This document shows, in pieces, positions 17,813 to 26,788 of a DNA stretch of 30,406 nt. The notes beneath the pieces were generated by a model. It did no database searches and was not told where the DNA came from. It was given only the letters and a program-made list of their open reading frames with translations. The first letter of the stretch is position 1. Every line of letters starts with the position of its first letter. Origin of the DNA: Ophiostoma sp. CBS 140.51 (Eukaryota > Ascomycota > Sordariomycetes > Ophiostomatales > Ophiostomataceae); assembly GCA_029298735.1 (NCBI GenBank), contig JANSLP010000371.1, forward strand, positions 1 through 30,406. Reading direction: 5' to 3'. Both the position numbers and the translations under genes were made by a program.

Positions 17813-20530
17813 CTACTCGAACTCCAACTCCCGGGTCGGACTCGGAATGGGACTCATTTTAATCTTGGGCCGGCTGCGAAAGATGGCTTCAGCGTCATCC
17901 TGGCCGCCCGACATGAGCTCTTCAGCGAGCATCGTAGTATCCTCCTCTTCGTAGCCCTCCCCGTCTCCTTCGTCGACAGCAGGGAATGCCGCCTCGCGTC
18001 GAGATGTTGCCGTCGACGTTGCCCCTGCAGCACCCACACCCAACGACGACTGCCGGCTCTTGCGCATGGACCGGCGGCGATCGAGCTGTGCCTTTTGGCG
18101 GGCGGCCTCGAACCCGGCCATGCTCTTGCGCGTGCGGGCGACCAGGTCTTCATAGGCGGGGGCGTCTGCAGTCACATCCTCCACCTTGTCGTCCTCCACC
18201 GCCCTGCTGGTCCTGCTGTTGACACTTTTCGTGCGGACTGAAAGGGACGAGCTGGTAGTATTGTTCCGTCGGGTCGCCAGACCATCCTGATCCTTCTCTC
18301 CAAAATTGTTCTCATCGTCATAGACGTCATCTGCCTCCTCGTCACTGTCGCCGATAGAGCGTCCCCCACCACCGGCCCTCGACGCCCTTGCCATGGACAT
18401 GCGTGTCCGTTCGGCGAGTGAGAGCGTATGCCGTGGCCGCTTGACAGGCGACGGCGAGGCATTGTTCATGGACGCCAAGATCTGGTCGGCCAGGTCCTGG
18501 GTGGGGGAGGTCACTAGCGAAGCGTTGGCCGAGGCTGAGGCTGGACCGTCGTCGTCGGCCGGTGGCGGCTGCAGAATGATGGAGTGCTGTGGTGTCGAAA
18601 CGAGCTCAAACGGTCCGTCTTCGTCGGACGGTGGCGACGGCGGCGGTGGCGACCGGTCGGGCGAGGGTGTCCGGGGTAGGACGGGTGCTGGCGGTGCCCG
18701 GATGGGTGGTGACTGGTTTCGCCGGCGGATGGGTAGCGAAGCTGCTTCTCTAAACTGGCCTGACAGTTTGCGCATGGAGGGCGGTAGAGCTGCTTGTACT
18801 GGCAGAGGCTTGTCGTTTTGGATGGGGACGGTGGCGGCGCGCTGCAATTTGGGCGGCAAGAACTCGCGCGGCGGGGAGGGTTCGTCGTCGGAATGGTATG
18901 ACTTGACACTAAACGTCATACTCTTTTTTGTGAGCAAAACACGGCGACGGGTGGGCGACTCGGCGTCTTCACTAGGCGCCGCCGACGATAGTTGTTGCAG
19001 CTGCTGCTCCTGCTGCTGGACAATGGGATGCTCGTCAATGTCGCTGATGTCCGACTCAATGTCGTCGACCACTCTACCTTCCTTTCGTGTGTCGCCACCC
19101 TTTGTTTTGGCTGACGATATCTTTGCATCCAAGAAGGACGCCAGGTGTAAAGAACCTTGCCGTGGCTTGTTGACATTGGCCAGGTCGACCTGAAAACTTC
19201 TCAGCAGCTCGGAGTAGTCGGCATTGGTCGGCGGCACAGTCGTCTCGTCCCTCTTTCCTTTTTGTTGACTTCGACTCGCGTTCAGAGTCGGGTGCAGGTC
19301 GCTGTGTGCATCAAAGGCAAAGTCGATGCCCGTCGTCTTTTTCGTCTGTGGTTGGGTGGCCGTCACCTTTGCTGTGGTCACCGTGCTATCAATATTGTGC
19401 CTCTCCAAAACATGCCGACTGTACTCTTGCCAACGGTGCAGCCGTTCTTTTTGGGAAGAGACACGCCGGTCCAGCTGGTCCAGCATCCCCATCTCGGTCT
19501 TGCTCTCCAACTCGCCCAGCCGGCCGGCTTGCACGCGCCGCCATACGCGGTCGGGGGGTGTCGACAGCAGCCCGTCTTTGCGTGTCCGTTCGTCGCCATA
19601 GACCAGCGTGTTCATCCAGGCTTCGCTGCCGGACCAGTTGTTGCGCACCAGTCGTTGCAGGCGTAGTTTGACGTCGTCAGACACTGTTGGTCGAGAGTTG
19701 TCCTCCTCTTCGAGAGCGCGGGCCAGTTCGCGTCGTCGTAGTATAGAGCGCTCCTTGAGGGCCAGCAGCTCCGCGAAATCGCGATACCGCGCCCGGGCAG
19801 CCTCCTTGTGTCGTAGAGTTCTGGCGAGCGCTGCCTTGTGCGCCAGGATGAGTGCGTGCAGTTGTGTCCGGTCGGCCGAGTAGCCTCGGTTTTCAAGGGA
19901 CAGTGCGTGGGCAACCGACCTATCACTGCCGTCCTGTTCCACCACTCGCTTCAAGACGGCCGACGAGAACACGGCCAGAATCTCTTCGAACCGCTCGCCC
20001 CGGCACTCGTCCAGCATCGTCTTTCGGAGGATGGCATCCCGTCCGAGAGCGCCCGTCTTTTTCGCCGTTTCGAGTGACCTCAGAAAGGCCGCCCTTAGGT
20101 TTACGGACTGAACTTGGTCGGCTGGCGGAAAGTAGGGCTGCATCTTGGTGCGCGCCTCGTCCGGGTCCCAGAAGCAAAACAAGTGGTACAGCGCCCACTC
20201 GACGCTCTGGATGCGGCGTTTCTGGCCGCCTTGGGAGGCATCTTTGGAGGAAAAGGTTCGCGTAGAAATATCGGGCCAGTCGCTGCGTAGGTCGAGGTCG
20301 AGGAGGCAGAGATTGGTGATGAAGACGGAAATGTAAGAGGAGGGTAAAAAGAGTGAGGAGGTCGAGGAGGAGGTCGAGGAGGTCGAAGTCGAGGTTGAGG
20401 TTGAGGGAGCAGTCGAAGCACCGGTTGCCGGCACGGTCACGTCATGGCCGGCATGGAGACCAGACTTGCCGCTCGGCAGGCTGCCGGACCTTGTCCGAGA
20501 CAATAACGATCTAGACGACACTGTAGCCAT
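17813..20530 (-). CDS. augmin complex subunit 6 (HAUS6-like)
   Basis: A 905-residue protein starting at the first ATG; the frame opens 63 bp earlier only at a TTG. Residues about 65-290 match the HAUS6 N-terminal family: VFITNLCLLDLDL, the VEWALYHLFCFWDPDEAR block, LRAAFLRSLETAKK, GRDAILRKTMLDECRGERFEEILAVFSSAVL. A helical stretch follows. The C-terminal half is long, charged and Ser/Pro-rich with RRR/SxP-type patches and is probably disordered. Augmin recruits gamma-tubulin to existing microtubules to branch spindle fibres. It is single-exon, which is unusual for its length. The C-terminal region is poorly conserved in this family, so I assign it on the N-terminal domain. Confidence 0.88.
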   Translation of the reverse strand: MATVSSRSLLSRTRSGSLPSGKSGLHAGHDVTVPATGASTAPSTSTSTSTSSTSSSTSSLFLPSSYISVFITNLCLLDLDLRSDWPDISTRTFSSKDASQGGQKRRIQSVEWALYHLFCFWDPDEARTKMQPYFPPADQVQSVNLRAAFLRSLETAKKTGALGRDAILRKTMLDECRGERFEEILAVFSSAVLKRVVEQDGSDRSVAHALSLENRGYSADRTQLHALILAHKAALARTLRHKEAARARYRDFAELLALKERSILRRRELARALEEEDNSRPTVSDDVKLRLQRLVRNNWSGSEAWMNTLVYGDERTRKDGLLSTPPDRVWRRVQAGRLGELESKTEMGMLDQLDRRVSSQKERLHRWQEYSRHVLERHNIDSTVTTAKVTATQPQTKKTTGIDFAFDAHSDLHPTLNASRSQQKGKRDETTVPPTNADYSELLRSFQVDLANVNKPRQGSLHLASFLDAKISSAKTKGGDTRKEGRVVDDIESDISDIDEHPIVQQQEQQLQQLSSAAPSEDAESPTRRRVLLTKKSMTFSVKSYHSDDEPSPPREFLPPKLQRAATVPIQNDKPLPVQAALPPSMRKLSGQFREAASLPIRRRNQSPPIRAPPAPVLPRTPSPDRSPPPPSPPSDEDGPFELVSTPQHSIILQPPPADDDGPASASANASLVTSPTQDLADQILASMNNASPSPVKRPRHTLSLAERTRMSMARASRAGGGGRSIGDSDEEADDVYDDENNFGEKDQDGLATRRNNTTSSSLSVRTKSVNSRTSRAVEDDKVEDVTADAPAYEDLVARTRKSMAGFEAARQKAQLDRRRSMRKSRQSSLGVGAAGATSTATSRREAAFPAVDEGDGEGYEEEDTTMLAEELMSGGQDDAEAIFRSRPKIKMSPIPSPTRELEFE

Positions 20531-21540
20531 GTGGACATGTTTGGGGAGAGAGGGGTGGGAAGCGTCGATGTGAGGATCGTGGGAATGTGTCAAGTCGTCG
20601 AGTTGTTTTGGAGAGTCGCGTGTTGACTTTCATCTAGCGGTCACGTTGACCGTCGCTTGTCATAATGCTCGAGGAAAATGATCGGAATAAAAAGAACAAA
20701 AAAGAACAAAAGATATGCAGGACCGGGGACCGAGGACCATGCACCTGCAGCTTCATGCACAATGTCAGTGCTGAGACGGAGAGTAAAAAAAGAATGGGCC
20801 AATGACGACGGGTGCTGGTTGTTGACCGTTTGGCTCTGAAGGAGACGTGCACCGTGTCGAGTTGGTGGGGGTTTGTTGACAATGACAACAGGCGGTAAAG
20901 ACGGTGGGGAAACAGGCCCCAACGACAGGGGGCTAGCGGGTTGTTCCACCGCCCAGCAAGGACCCTAGATCGGCACTCGTTCAAATTTGACATTGACATT
21001 GATTTGGGGCTAGACTGATCTCATCAAAGTGCCACTCTCAGATTGATGATGGCGACATGAGAAGTGACTTTTCTCGACAACAACAGTGATTCAAGTGTTT
21101 GGATCTCGTTTCCGTGTTACTTGGAATATTTTGTAATTATTTAAATGAAAGGATATAGTCTGCCATTTTCATTGCATTTTTAATTCTGCGTTGCTCAAAT
21201 AATTATGAAAAATTCTCAATTAACTCTCACATTGATTTACAACATTTCATCTTTATCAATAAAGGCTCAACCCCAATGTACTCAGAAGCACAATTTTCAT
21301 AAGAATGTACATGTTCTATTTATTTCCTGTAAACGCCTGTCGTATATTCCAAAGTAGATGATGTTTGTCCTCCTCTCATCATGAGCCTCATCATGAGATA
21401 CGACATGTGCCATTCTCATGACTCGACTCTTCTACTATGCCGCCTACTCACCTTGGTGGATGAGAGTTGGATGAGAAGTGTAAGCACACTTGTCTCTTTT
21501 CCGTACAGCAGTGATCCCCGATGGTTTTCGTATTCATCTT
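20531..21540. other. HAUS6 promoter and rhodanese 3' region
   Basis: A 1-kb spacer between two minus-strand genes, strongly AT-rich at about 21120-21350. An ACGCG-type core (CGCGT at 20617-20621) lies about 90 bp before the HAUS6 ATG. A tandem 12-bp unit CTCATCATGAG occurs at 21375-21385 and 21387-21397, each copy nearly palindromic. No coding region recognised. Confidence 0.5.
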
Positions 21541-21995
21541 CTAGTAGTTCTGCCAGATTTCTTTCCGAAAGTTTTCCGTCAACTGCGTGTCCTCGCCGTA
21601 GACCTCTTGCCAGCCGACAAAGCCGCGGTCCAGGATGTACACCGTCTGCGGTTTGGTTCCCTCGGGCTTCTTCTCTCTCAGATAGCGCAGCGCCGCCCCT
21701 GGTCCTCGCTGTTGAGAGAGGGCACAGTGAAAGACGACCGTCTCCACATCTTCGAGGCGGCGGATGAGTGTGGGCATCATGACGTCGAGGGTGCCGGACG
21801 CAAAGTGGAGGCTGCCCTTGATGTGGCCGCCAATGTGGTCTACTCATGCGGTTAGTAGAATTCAATATTGAATGCTGGGGCTGGGTACGCACCATCATCC
21901 CTCACATCCACAATCGCTAAGGATCTGGCCCCCGCGCGAATGCGGTCGGCGAGCTGGGCGGCGGACATGCGGTGTAGGGTAGCGATGGTGGCCAT
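21541..21995 (-). CDS. Cdc25/Ych1-like rhodanese-domain phosphatase or arsenate reductase
   Basis: A two-exon gene, join(21995..21893, 21839..21541), giving 133 residues. The intron (21840-21892, 53 bp) has donor GTGCGT, branch CTACTAAC and acceptor TAG; splicing creates the conserved DVRDDDHIGGHI motif (residues 30-41), which supports the model strongly. The active-site loop HCALSQQR has Cys73 and Arg79, the Cx5R pattern of Cdc25-type and Acr2/Arr2 arsenate-reductase rhodanese proteins. The length fits the small fungal family of Ibp1/Ych1 type. Which activity it has (tyrosine/dual phosphatase or arsenate reduction) cannot be told from sequence. Confidence 0.9.
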
Positions 21996-22317
21996 TGTGA
22001 GGTGGGGGTTGGGAGGTGAGTGTAAAAGGATGGCGAGAGTGGACGTGCAAGTTGAGAGAGTGAAGCTTTTGGGCTTGACCGAGACTGACGTTGGATGCGC
22101 CAGCAAAATGCGCTTTAACGATCGCCAAAAGGTAAAGTGGGGCAACTGTCCCACGCTATTCGTACAGCTTACACACTTTGTCGTACAACGTGCATTGATA
22201 TCGAGTGAACATTTACAATTCATTTTCGCTACAAATTACATGCAAATAGAACAAATACTCTCGTACATAATCTCGTACATAATCTCGTACATAACCGCGT
22301 ACATACACACTCTACGT
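21996..22317. other. rhodanese upstream and MRE11 downstream region
   Basis: A 322-bp spacer between minus-strand genes. It contains the TATGTA tandem array right after the MRE11 stop (separate entry), AT-rich sequence, and the rhodanese leader. No gene seen. Confidence 0.5.
22264..22305 (-). repeat. 12-bp tandem TATGTA array after the MRE11 stop
   Basis: On the minus strand (MRE11 sense), TATGTA occurs four times at an exact 12-bp period (22300-22305, 22288-22293, 22276-22281, 22264-22269), in units like TTATGTACGAGA. The first copy is 12 nt after the stop codon. TATGTA fits the yeast 3'-processing efficiency element (UAYRUA), and UGUA is the core of PUF-type binding sites. It is probably part of the MRE11 3' UTR. 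Confidence 0.6.
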
Positions 22318-24746
22318 TTATCTCCTCCTCGTCGTCCTTGCAGTCGGCGGAGGCTCAAAGTCGTCGCTATCGTCCTCGATCTCGTCCGCACTGATTTCCT
22401 GGACCTGTTTCGTGCGAGAGGTGGAGGCGGCTGCTCGTGGTTGCTGTGACGGCACTGCCGCCTGCGACTGCGAGAATTGTAGACTGGTCTGGCGCATGCG
22501 ACTGGCCGCGGGCTTGGTCGCCTTTGGTGCTGCTTTAGGTGCTGCTTTGGCCGCCGCCTTGGGGGCAGCTCTTGCGGGCGCTCTGGTAGTGGCCGCCCCC
22601 CTTCCCCGACGTGTGGGTGGCGGTGCCGGCTCGTCCATTTCGTCGTCTTCAATCTCGTCGGCCTCTTCATCGTCGTCAAAGTCGTCATCTAACATCAGTG
22701 CATCCTCGTCTGACTCGGAGTCTTCAAAGGGACCCTTTTTGCGGCCCGGGGCACTGCGTTTCGCTACTGGAGCCTTTCTCATTGTGGCCTTGGCTCGTGA
22801 TGTCGTAGCAGCCGCTTTTGTCGTCCTCTTTGCCGTCGTCTTGGCAATCGGTCCAACGTCGTCAAAATCGTCCATCATGAGGTCCTCATCGAGGCTGTTG
22901 GGTGCGCCTCGGGAGGATGCCGCAGTGGCTCTTGCCCGTACAGCGTCCAGTTGCAACCGAGCTTGCGAGACACCAGGTGCTGGTGTATCCGCCGCTCCAC
23001 CCTGATCAATCAGTGCCCCCGGATGCTGCTCCCAGTGACCCTCCATGTCCGAGTCCCAGTCGTCGGGTTTCGGCTTGTACATGCGCTTGTGGCGCTGTTT
23101 GACGAGACCAGCCTGGAACTGCCGTTCGCGCTCGTCGCGGAGGCGTTCAATGGCCGTGTCGAGTTCTCCGTCTTCCGCCCCCAAAGCCAGCAAATCTTTG
23201 AGTTGGTTCGCCAACGAGCCCGACACAAACGTGTCCATGGCGTGCTTGTCGTCCTTGTTGACAAACTGGTTGACGGCGTCGCCAAACTCGCCTTGTGGCA
23301 AGATTTTGAGGGATTGGGCGGCGAGGTACTCGTCGACCAGGGCCTCGACCTTGATAGCGTTAAAGTCGGCACCGGCCTCGACGTCGCGCAGACCTCCTGG
23401 CAAAGCTGCGTTGCCCGCTTTGGTCTGCCCCGCTGTGGTCTTGCGCCGGTGGAAATAGACGACATCGTTGACGTTGGCGACTTTGCCGGCGAACCGATTC
23501 GAGAACCGCTGCGGGTTTTCGCAGTCGAAATTGCCGCCCTCGGGGGCGGTGTACTCGACTTTGAGGCGGATCAAAGGGAGAGGGGGCTCGTCGTCGTCGT
23601 CATCGTTTTCGTCCTCGCCTCCGGCTCGATCGTTGTCATGTAGGGAGAGGTACTCGGCATGCGCCTCTTCAATCATTTCTTCAACGATCACCATGAGCCG
23701 TTTTGTTAGCTCGGCACGGTTGTCCTTTTTCCTGGCCAGATCCTTGAACCGCCGCTCTTGCGCCAACACGATTTCCCGCGTGACAAAGGGCCGCACTGTC
23801 TTGAGAGGGATCTTTTCGACGGAAAACTCTTTGCCCGTCACACTCAAAATGGCCACGTGTTTGGGGACGGCTTCACCGGGGACGAGGGACGTGGCCACGG
23901 ACGAACCGGGCTGCATCACATGAAACCCTGTTTCGGGGTTCTTTTGGGGGTCAATCAGGCACTCGTGCTCGTGGCCCCACACCACGAGGTCGAGCCAGTC
24001 GGGCAAGAAGTTTTCGGGCAGGTAGCTTGTCGCCGTGTGGGCATGGTGGTTCTGGTGGACGACCATGAGATTAAAAAAATCGTTGGCCTGTTGGTTGGGC
24101 CGGAAGAACGTGACCTTGTGGTCGCGGAACGTGCGAAACATACGCTCGTCGCGGACGTTGCCTGTGCCAAAGAGGGCGAGTTTTGTGGCGCCTTTTTGCA
24201 GAAGCACCGGCTTCACTTTGATATTGTCCGCCTCGGGCACGCGCCCAAAGTAGTTGACAAACCCGGCCACCTGCAGGAGATCCAACGAACAGTAGTGGCC
24301 GTCGCCGCTGGGGTCGTCGTGGTTGCCGTGAATCGAGAACACGGGAATCGAGATATTGATATCGGGGTCTTCGTAGTTGACGTGCCCGACGGCGCCCTCA
24401 AAAATCTCGGCGGCGTCGCTCAGAAACTCGAGCTCGCAGGGCTTCATCCCCAGACAGTTTTGCCGCAGGCTGCGCATGACCTGGTACATGGCCTTGCGAG
24501 ACGGTTTGTTGTCGTGAAAGAGGTCGCCTCCCAACAAGACCATGTCGACGTCCTGCGTGCGGGCCAGGTTCATAATCTCGTCAAAGGTGCGCCAGCTGTC
24601 GTCTTTGCGAATCGGATCGCGCTCCTCGTAGCCGACATGGTTGTCGGTCGCCACGAGGATGCGAATTGTGTCGGGTTCTTTTCTGTCAGCGAGACGAAGT
24701 CGAGCGTCGACGGGAGAAGTGTTGGCCTACCTGTATTGCGCACCAT
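22318..24746 (-). CDS. MRE11: double-strand-break repair nuclease MRE11
   Basis: A two-exon gene, join(24746..24731, 24677..22318), giving 791 residues. Exon 1 (16 nt) encodes MVRNT; exon 2 continues EPDTIRILVATDNHVGY. The intron (24678-24730) has donor GTAGGC, branch CTGAC and acceptor AAAAG. Phosphoesterase motifs are complete: DNH (17-19), GGDLFHD (55-61), HGNHD (122-126), VVHQNHHAH (211-219) and WGHEH (239-243), supplying the two-metal ligands. A capping/DNA-binding region follows, then a linker, a Glu/Asp-rich block (near 22640-22740), an Ala/Lys/Pro-rich repeat (KAAPKAA) and RMRQTSLQF. MRE11 works with RAD50 and NBS1/XRS2 in end resection and checkpoint signalling in the nucleus. It is divergent from APC10. 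Confidence 0.95.
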
Positions 24747-25074
24747 TGCTGCCGTTGTCGACGACCTGGTCGTCAGGAATGTGGTGATGTGAAGTCGGAG
24801 CAGAGTTAAAGTGGTCAGCTCCAGGTACAGAATAAAGTGGACCGCCGACCGCTGGTAGCTTGTCGCGACGCGCTGGAGCCTAATTTTGGACCGCTGTCAT
24901 AACTGTCCCAACTGCACCCAAAAACGCGAAACCCGACCGCGATCACGTGTAGCTTCCCTGTCCCTGCCTCAGCTTCAAGCTTCCCCTCCAACGTCAACAA
25001 ACGACGTCGCCGTGTACAAGAGCGACAGTCTTTCTCTCGACACTACAAAGCCAATTGGTCCTCGAGCGCACGAC
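24747..25074. promoter_or_regulatory. divergent promoter of MRE11 and APC10
   Basis: A 328-bp region shared by two start codons. Visible elements: AACGCGAAA (24923-24931), similar to the MBF/E2F-type site, a second ACGCG (24868-24872), an E-box CACGTG (24944-24949), and three GACCGC hexamers between 24840 and 24892. No TATA box on either side. These match control of cell-cycle and DNA-repair genes in other fungi, but the matches are short. Confidence 0.5.
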
Positions 25075-26502
25075 ATGGACCCCACCAATCCATTACGTGG
25101 CCCACGACGGGCAGCCCGGCGCGGCGAAGAAGCTCTGCGATATGACCGTGTCGGTGTTGAGGGCGCTCCTTCCGGATCCGGCTCTCTCCCCAACTCTCTA
25201 CCTGGCTCAGCGACAGCGACCCCGCCTCCTTCGCTTCCCTTCCCCACCGACGCGTACCAAGACCAGTTTAACGATTTGGACTCTGATGACGACGAAGACG
25301 ACAGCGACATCCACGACACATCTCACATACCGAATGCCCGTGCATACGCACGCGACAATTCTCACAATTCTCACAACTCCCCTCATAACCGACACATTGC
25401 CGGCGGACTGATGGCACACATGGCGCGGCTACGAGCGTCGCGGCTGGCCGAAGCCGAGGCGGAAGCCGAAGCGACAGCAGAAAGTCAACGTCGCGGACTG
25501 CGACACCCACACCGACAACGGCAATCGCATCCTGCAGGCGGCGCAGGCTACGAAGCGTACGATGACGATGACGACGATGACGACAGCGAAGAGCAGACGG
25601 ACGAAGTCGAAGTAGACGACCGCAACGAAGAGACGGACGAAATGGACAACGGCCAGAGTCCCGACGAATACGAGTTTGCCGGGCCACAAGGCGGCGACAG
25701 CGATGAGAGCGAGGAGGAGGAGGAGGGGGACGATGACGACGACGACGAACTCCATGGCCCTGAAGGCGACGACGTTGATGGTGTCGACGACGTCGACGAC
25801 GATGACGCCGGCGTCATTTCGTTTGACCCGATGCTGCTCGGTCTCAAGGAGATCAACAATTTGGCCCATTTCAGCGTCAGCAGCCACAAACCCGGCAACA
25901 GCGTCGAAGAATTGTTAAACGACGACCTCAACAAGTACTGGCAGTCGGACGGGCCGCAGCCGCATTTGTTGACGATCCATTTCCTTCGACGCGTGGAGAT
26001 CAGGGCCATCCGCTTTTTCGTCGACTACAACCAGGACGAGTCGTACACGCCGACATCGGTGGTGCTGTCAGCCGGTACGGGGCACCACGATCTCCTCGAG
26101 TTTGCTTCTCTCGCCCTCACCACGCCCGTCGGCTGGCAGGAAATTGATCTCAGTAAAGTCGGGGGCGGGGCGGACGGACAGTCGCTGTGCTGCTGGATTG
26201 TGCAGATCAAAGTGAAGGAGAACCACCAAAACGGTAAAGACACACACATTCGGGGCATCAAGCTGTACGCGATTGACGAGAACGCGCCGCCGGCGGACAC
26301 GGCACTGGACGAGCTGGCGCGGATCAAGACGAGGACGCTGCAACTCCAACAACAGCAGGAAAAGCTGGCAGGCAACGCAATGGTTGACAAAGAGGACTAT
26401 CTGTTTGAGAGGTTGATTACGCAGCCGCCGGACAAGCTGCCGGGAGCACCGGAGCGGTCGGGCAGTATGGCGACTTTCTTACGGGATGAGGAGATTCGAT
26501 AA
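25075..26502 (+). CDS. APC10: anaphase-promoting complex subunit APC10/DOC1
   Basis: A 475-residue protein starting at the first ATG (the frame continues upstream only from a TTG). Residues 1-245 are low-complexity: Pro/Ser-rich, Arg- and His-rich patches, then long Asp/Glu runs (DDDDDDDD, SEEEEEGDDDDDD). A DOC domain spans about 247-400: ISFDPMLLGLKEINNLAHFSVSS, NKYWQSDGPQPHLLTIHF, TPVGWQEIDLS, WIVQIKVKENHQNGKDTHIRGIKLYA. The last two residues are Ile-Arg, the IR tail that docks APC10 to the APC3/Cdc27 TPR subunit. APC10 helps the ubiquitin ligase bind D-box substrates. A single-exon gene. The long acidic N-terminal extension is unusual and its role unknown. Confidence 0.95.
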   Translation: MDPTNPLRGPRRAARRGEEALRYDRVGVEGAPSGSGSLPNSLPGSATATPPPSLPFPTDAYQDQFNDLDSDDDEDDSDIHDTSHIPNARAYARDNSHNSHNSPHNRHIAGGLMAHMARLRASRLAEAEAEAEATAESQRRGLRHPHRQRQSHPAGGAGYEAYDDDDDDDDSEEQTDEVEVDDRNEETDEMDNGQSPDEYEFAGPQGGDSDESEEEEEGDDDDDDELHGPEGDDVDGVDDVDDDDAGVISFDPMLLGLKEINNLAHFSVSSHKPGNSVEELLNDDLNKYWQSDGPQPHLLTIHFLRRVEIRAIRFFVDYNQDESYTPTSVVLSAGTGHHDLLEFASLALTTPVGWQEIDLSKVGGGADGQSLCCWIVQIKVKENHQNGKDTHIRGIKLYAIDENAPPADTALDELARIKTRTLQLQQQQEKLAGNAMVDKEDYLFERLITQPPDKLPGAPERSGSMATFLRDEEIR

Positions 26503-26788
26503 AGAAGGACGAGCGAAGCGAGTCTTCAAGCTGGACGGGTTATGGATGGAAAAGCATGATATGGTATTGTTAGATTGGAAAGGCAGGTACAGCATGGCAT
26601 GGCGTTATGTTTATGGTCGACGATTACGATCATGGAGTATGAATTCAAGTTTTTTTATTATTTTTTTTATTATTTTTTTATTATTTTGATTGTTGAACAG
26701 GAAAGAAAATAAGCGGTGTTGTGTTCGCTAAATGAATGGTGAATGGTATTTACATATGATAAAATTTCGTACAGATTGTACACCTCCT
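26503..26788. other. convergent 3' region of APC10 and GH55 genes
   Basis: No gene. It contains a T-rich tract (26650-26687) of TTATTATTTTTT-like units, probably slippage-prone, which may help 3' end formation of APC10. Confidence 0.5.
26650..26687. repeat. T/TTA low-complexity tract
   Basis: Thirty-eight bases made only of T and A with three TTATTA units in T runs, 147 bp after the APC10 stop. A simple repeat in the 3' flank. Confidence 0.7.

Noticed and set aside
20531..20593. 21-codon upstream extension of HAUS6
   Set aside because: It begins at TTG; the first ATG (20530) is kept as start and the conserved domain lies well downstream.
24886..25074. 63-codon upstream extension of APC10
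   Set aside because: It begins at TTG inside the divergent promoter and overlaps the MBF-like and E-box elements; the ATG at 25075 is used.
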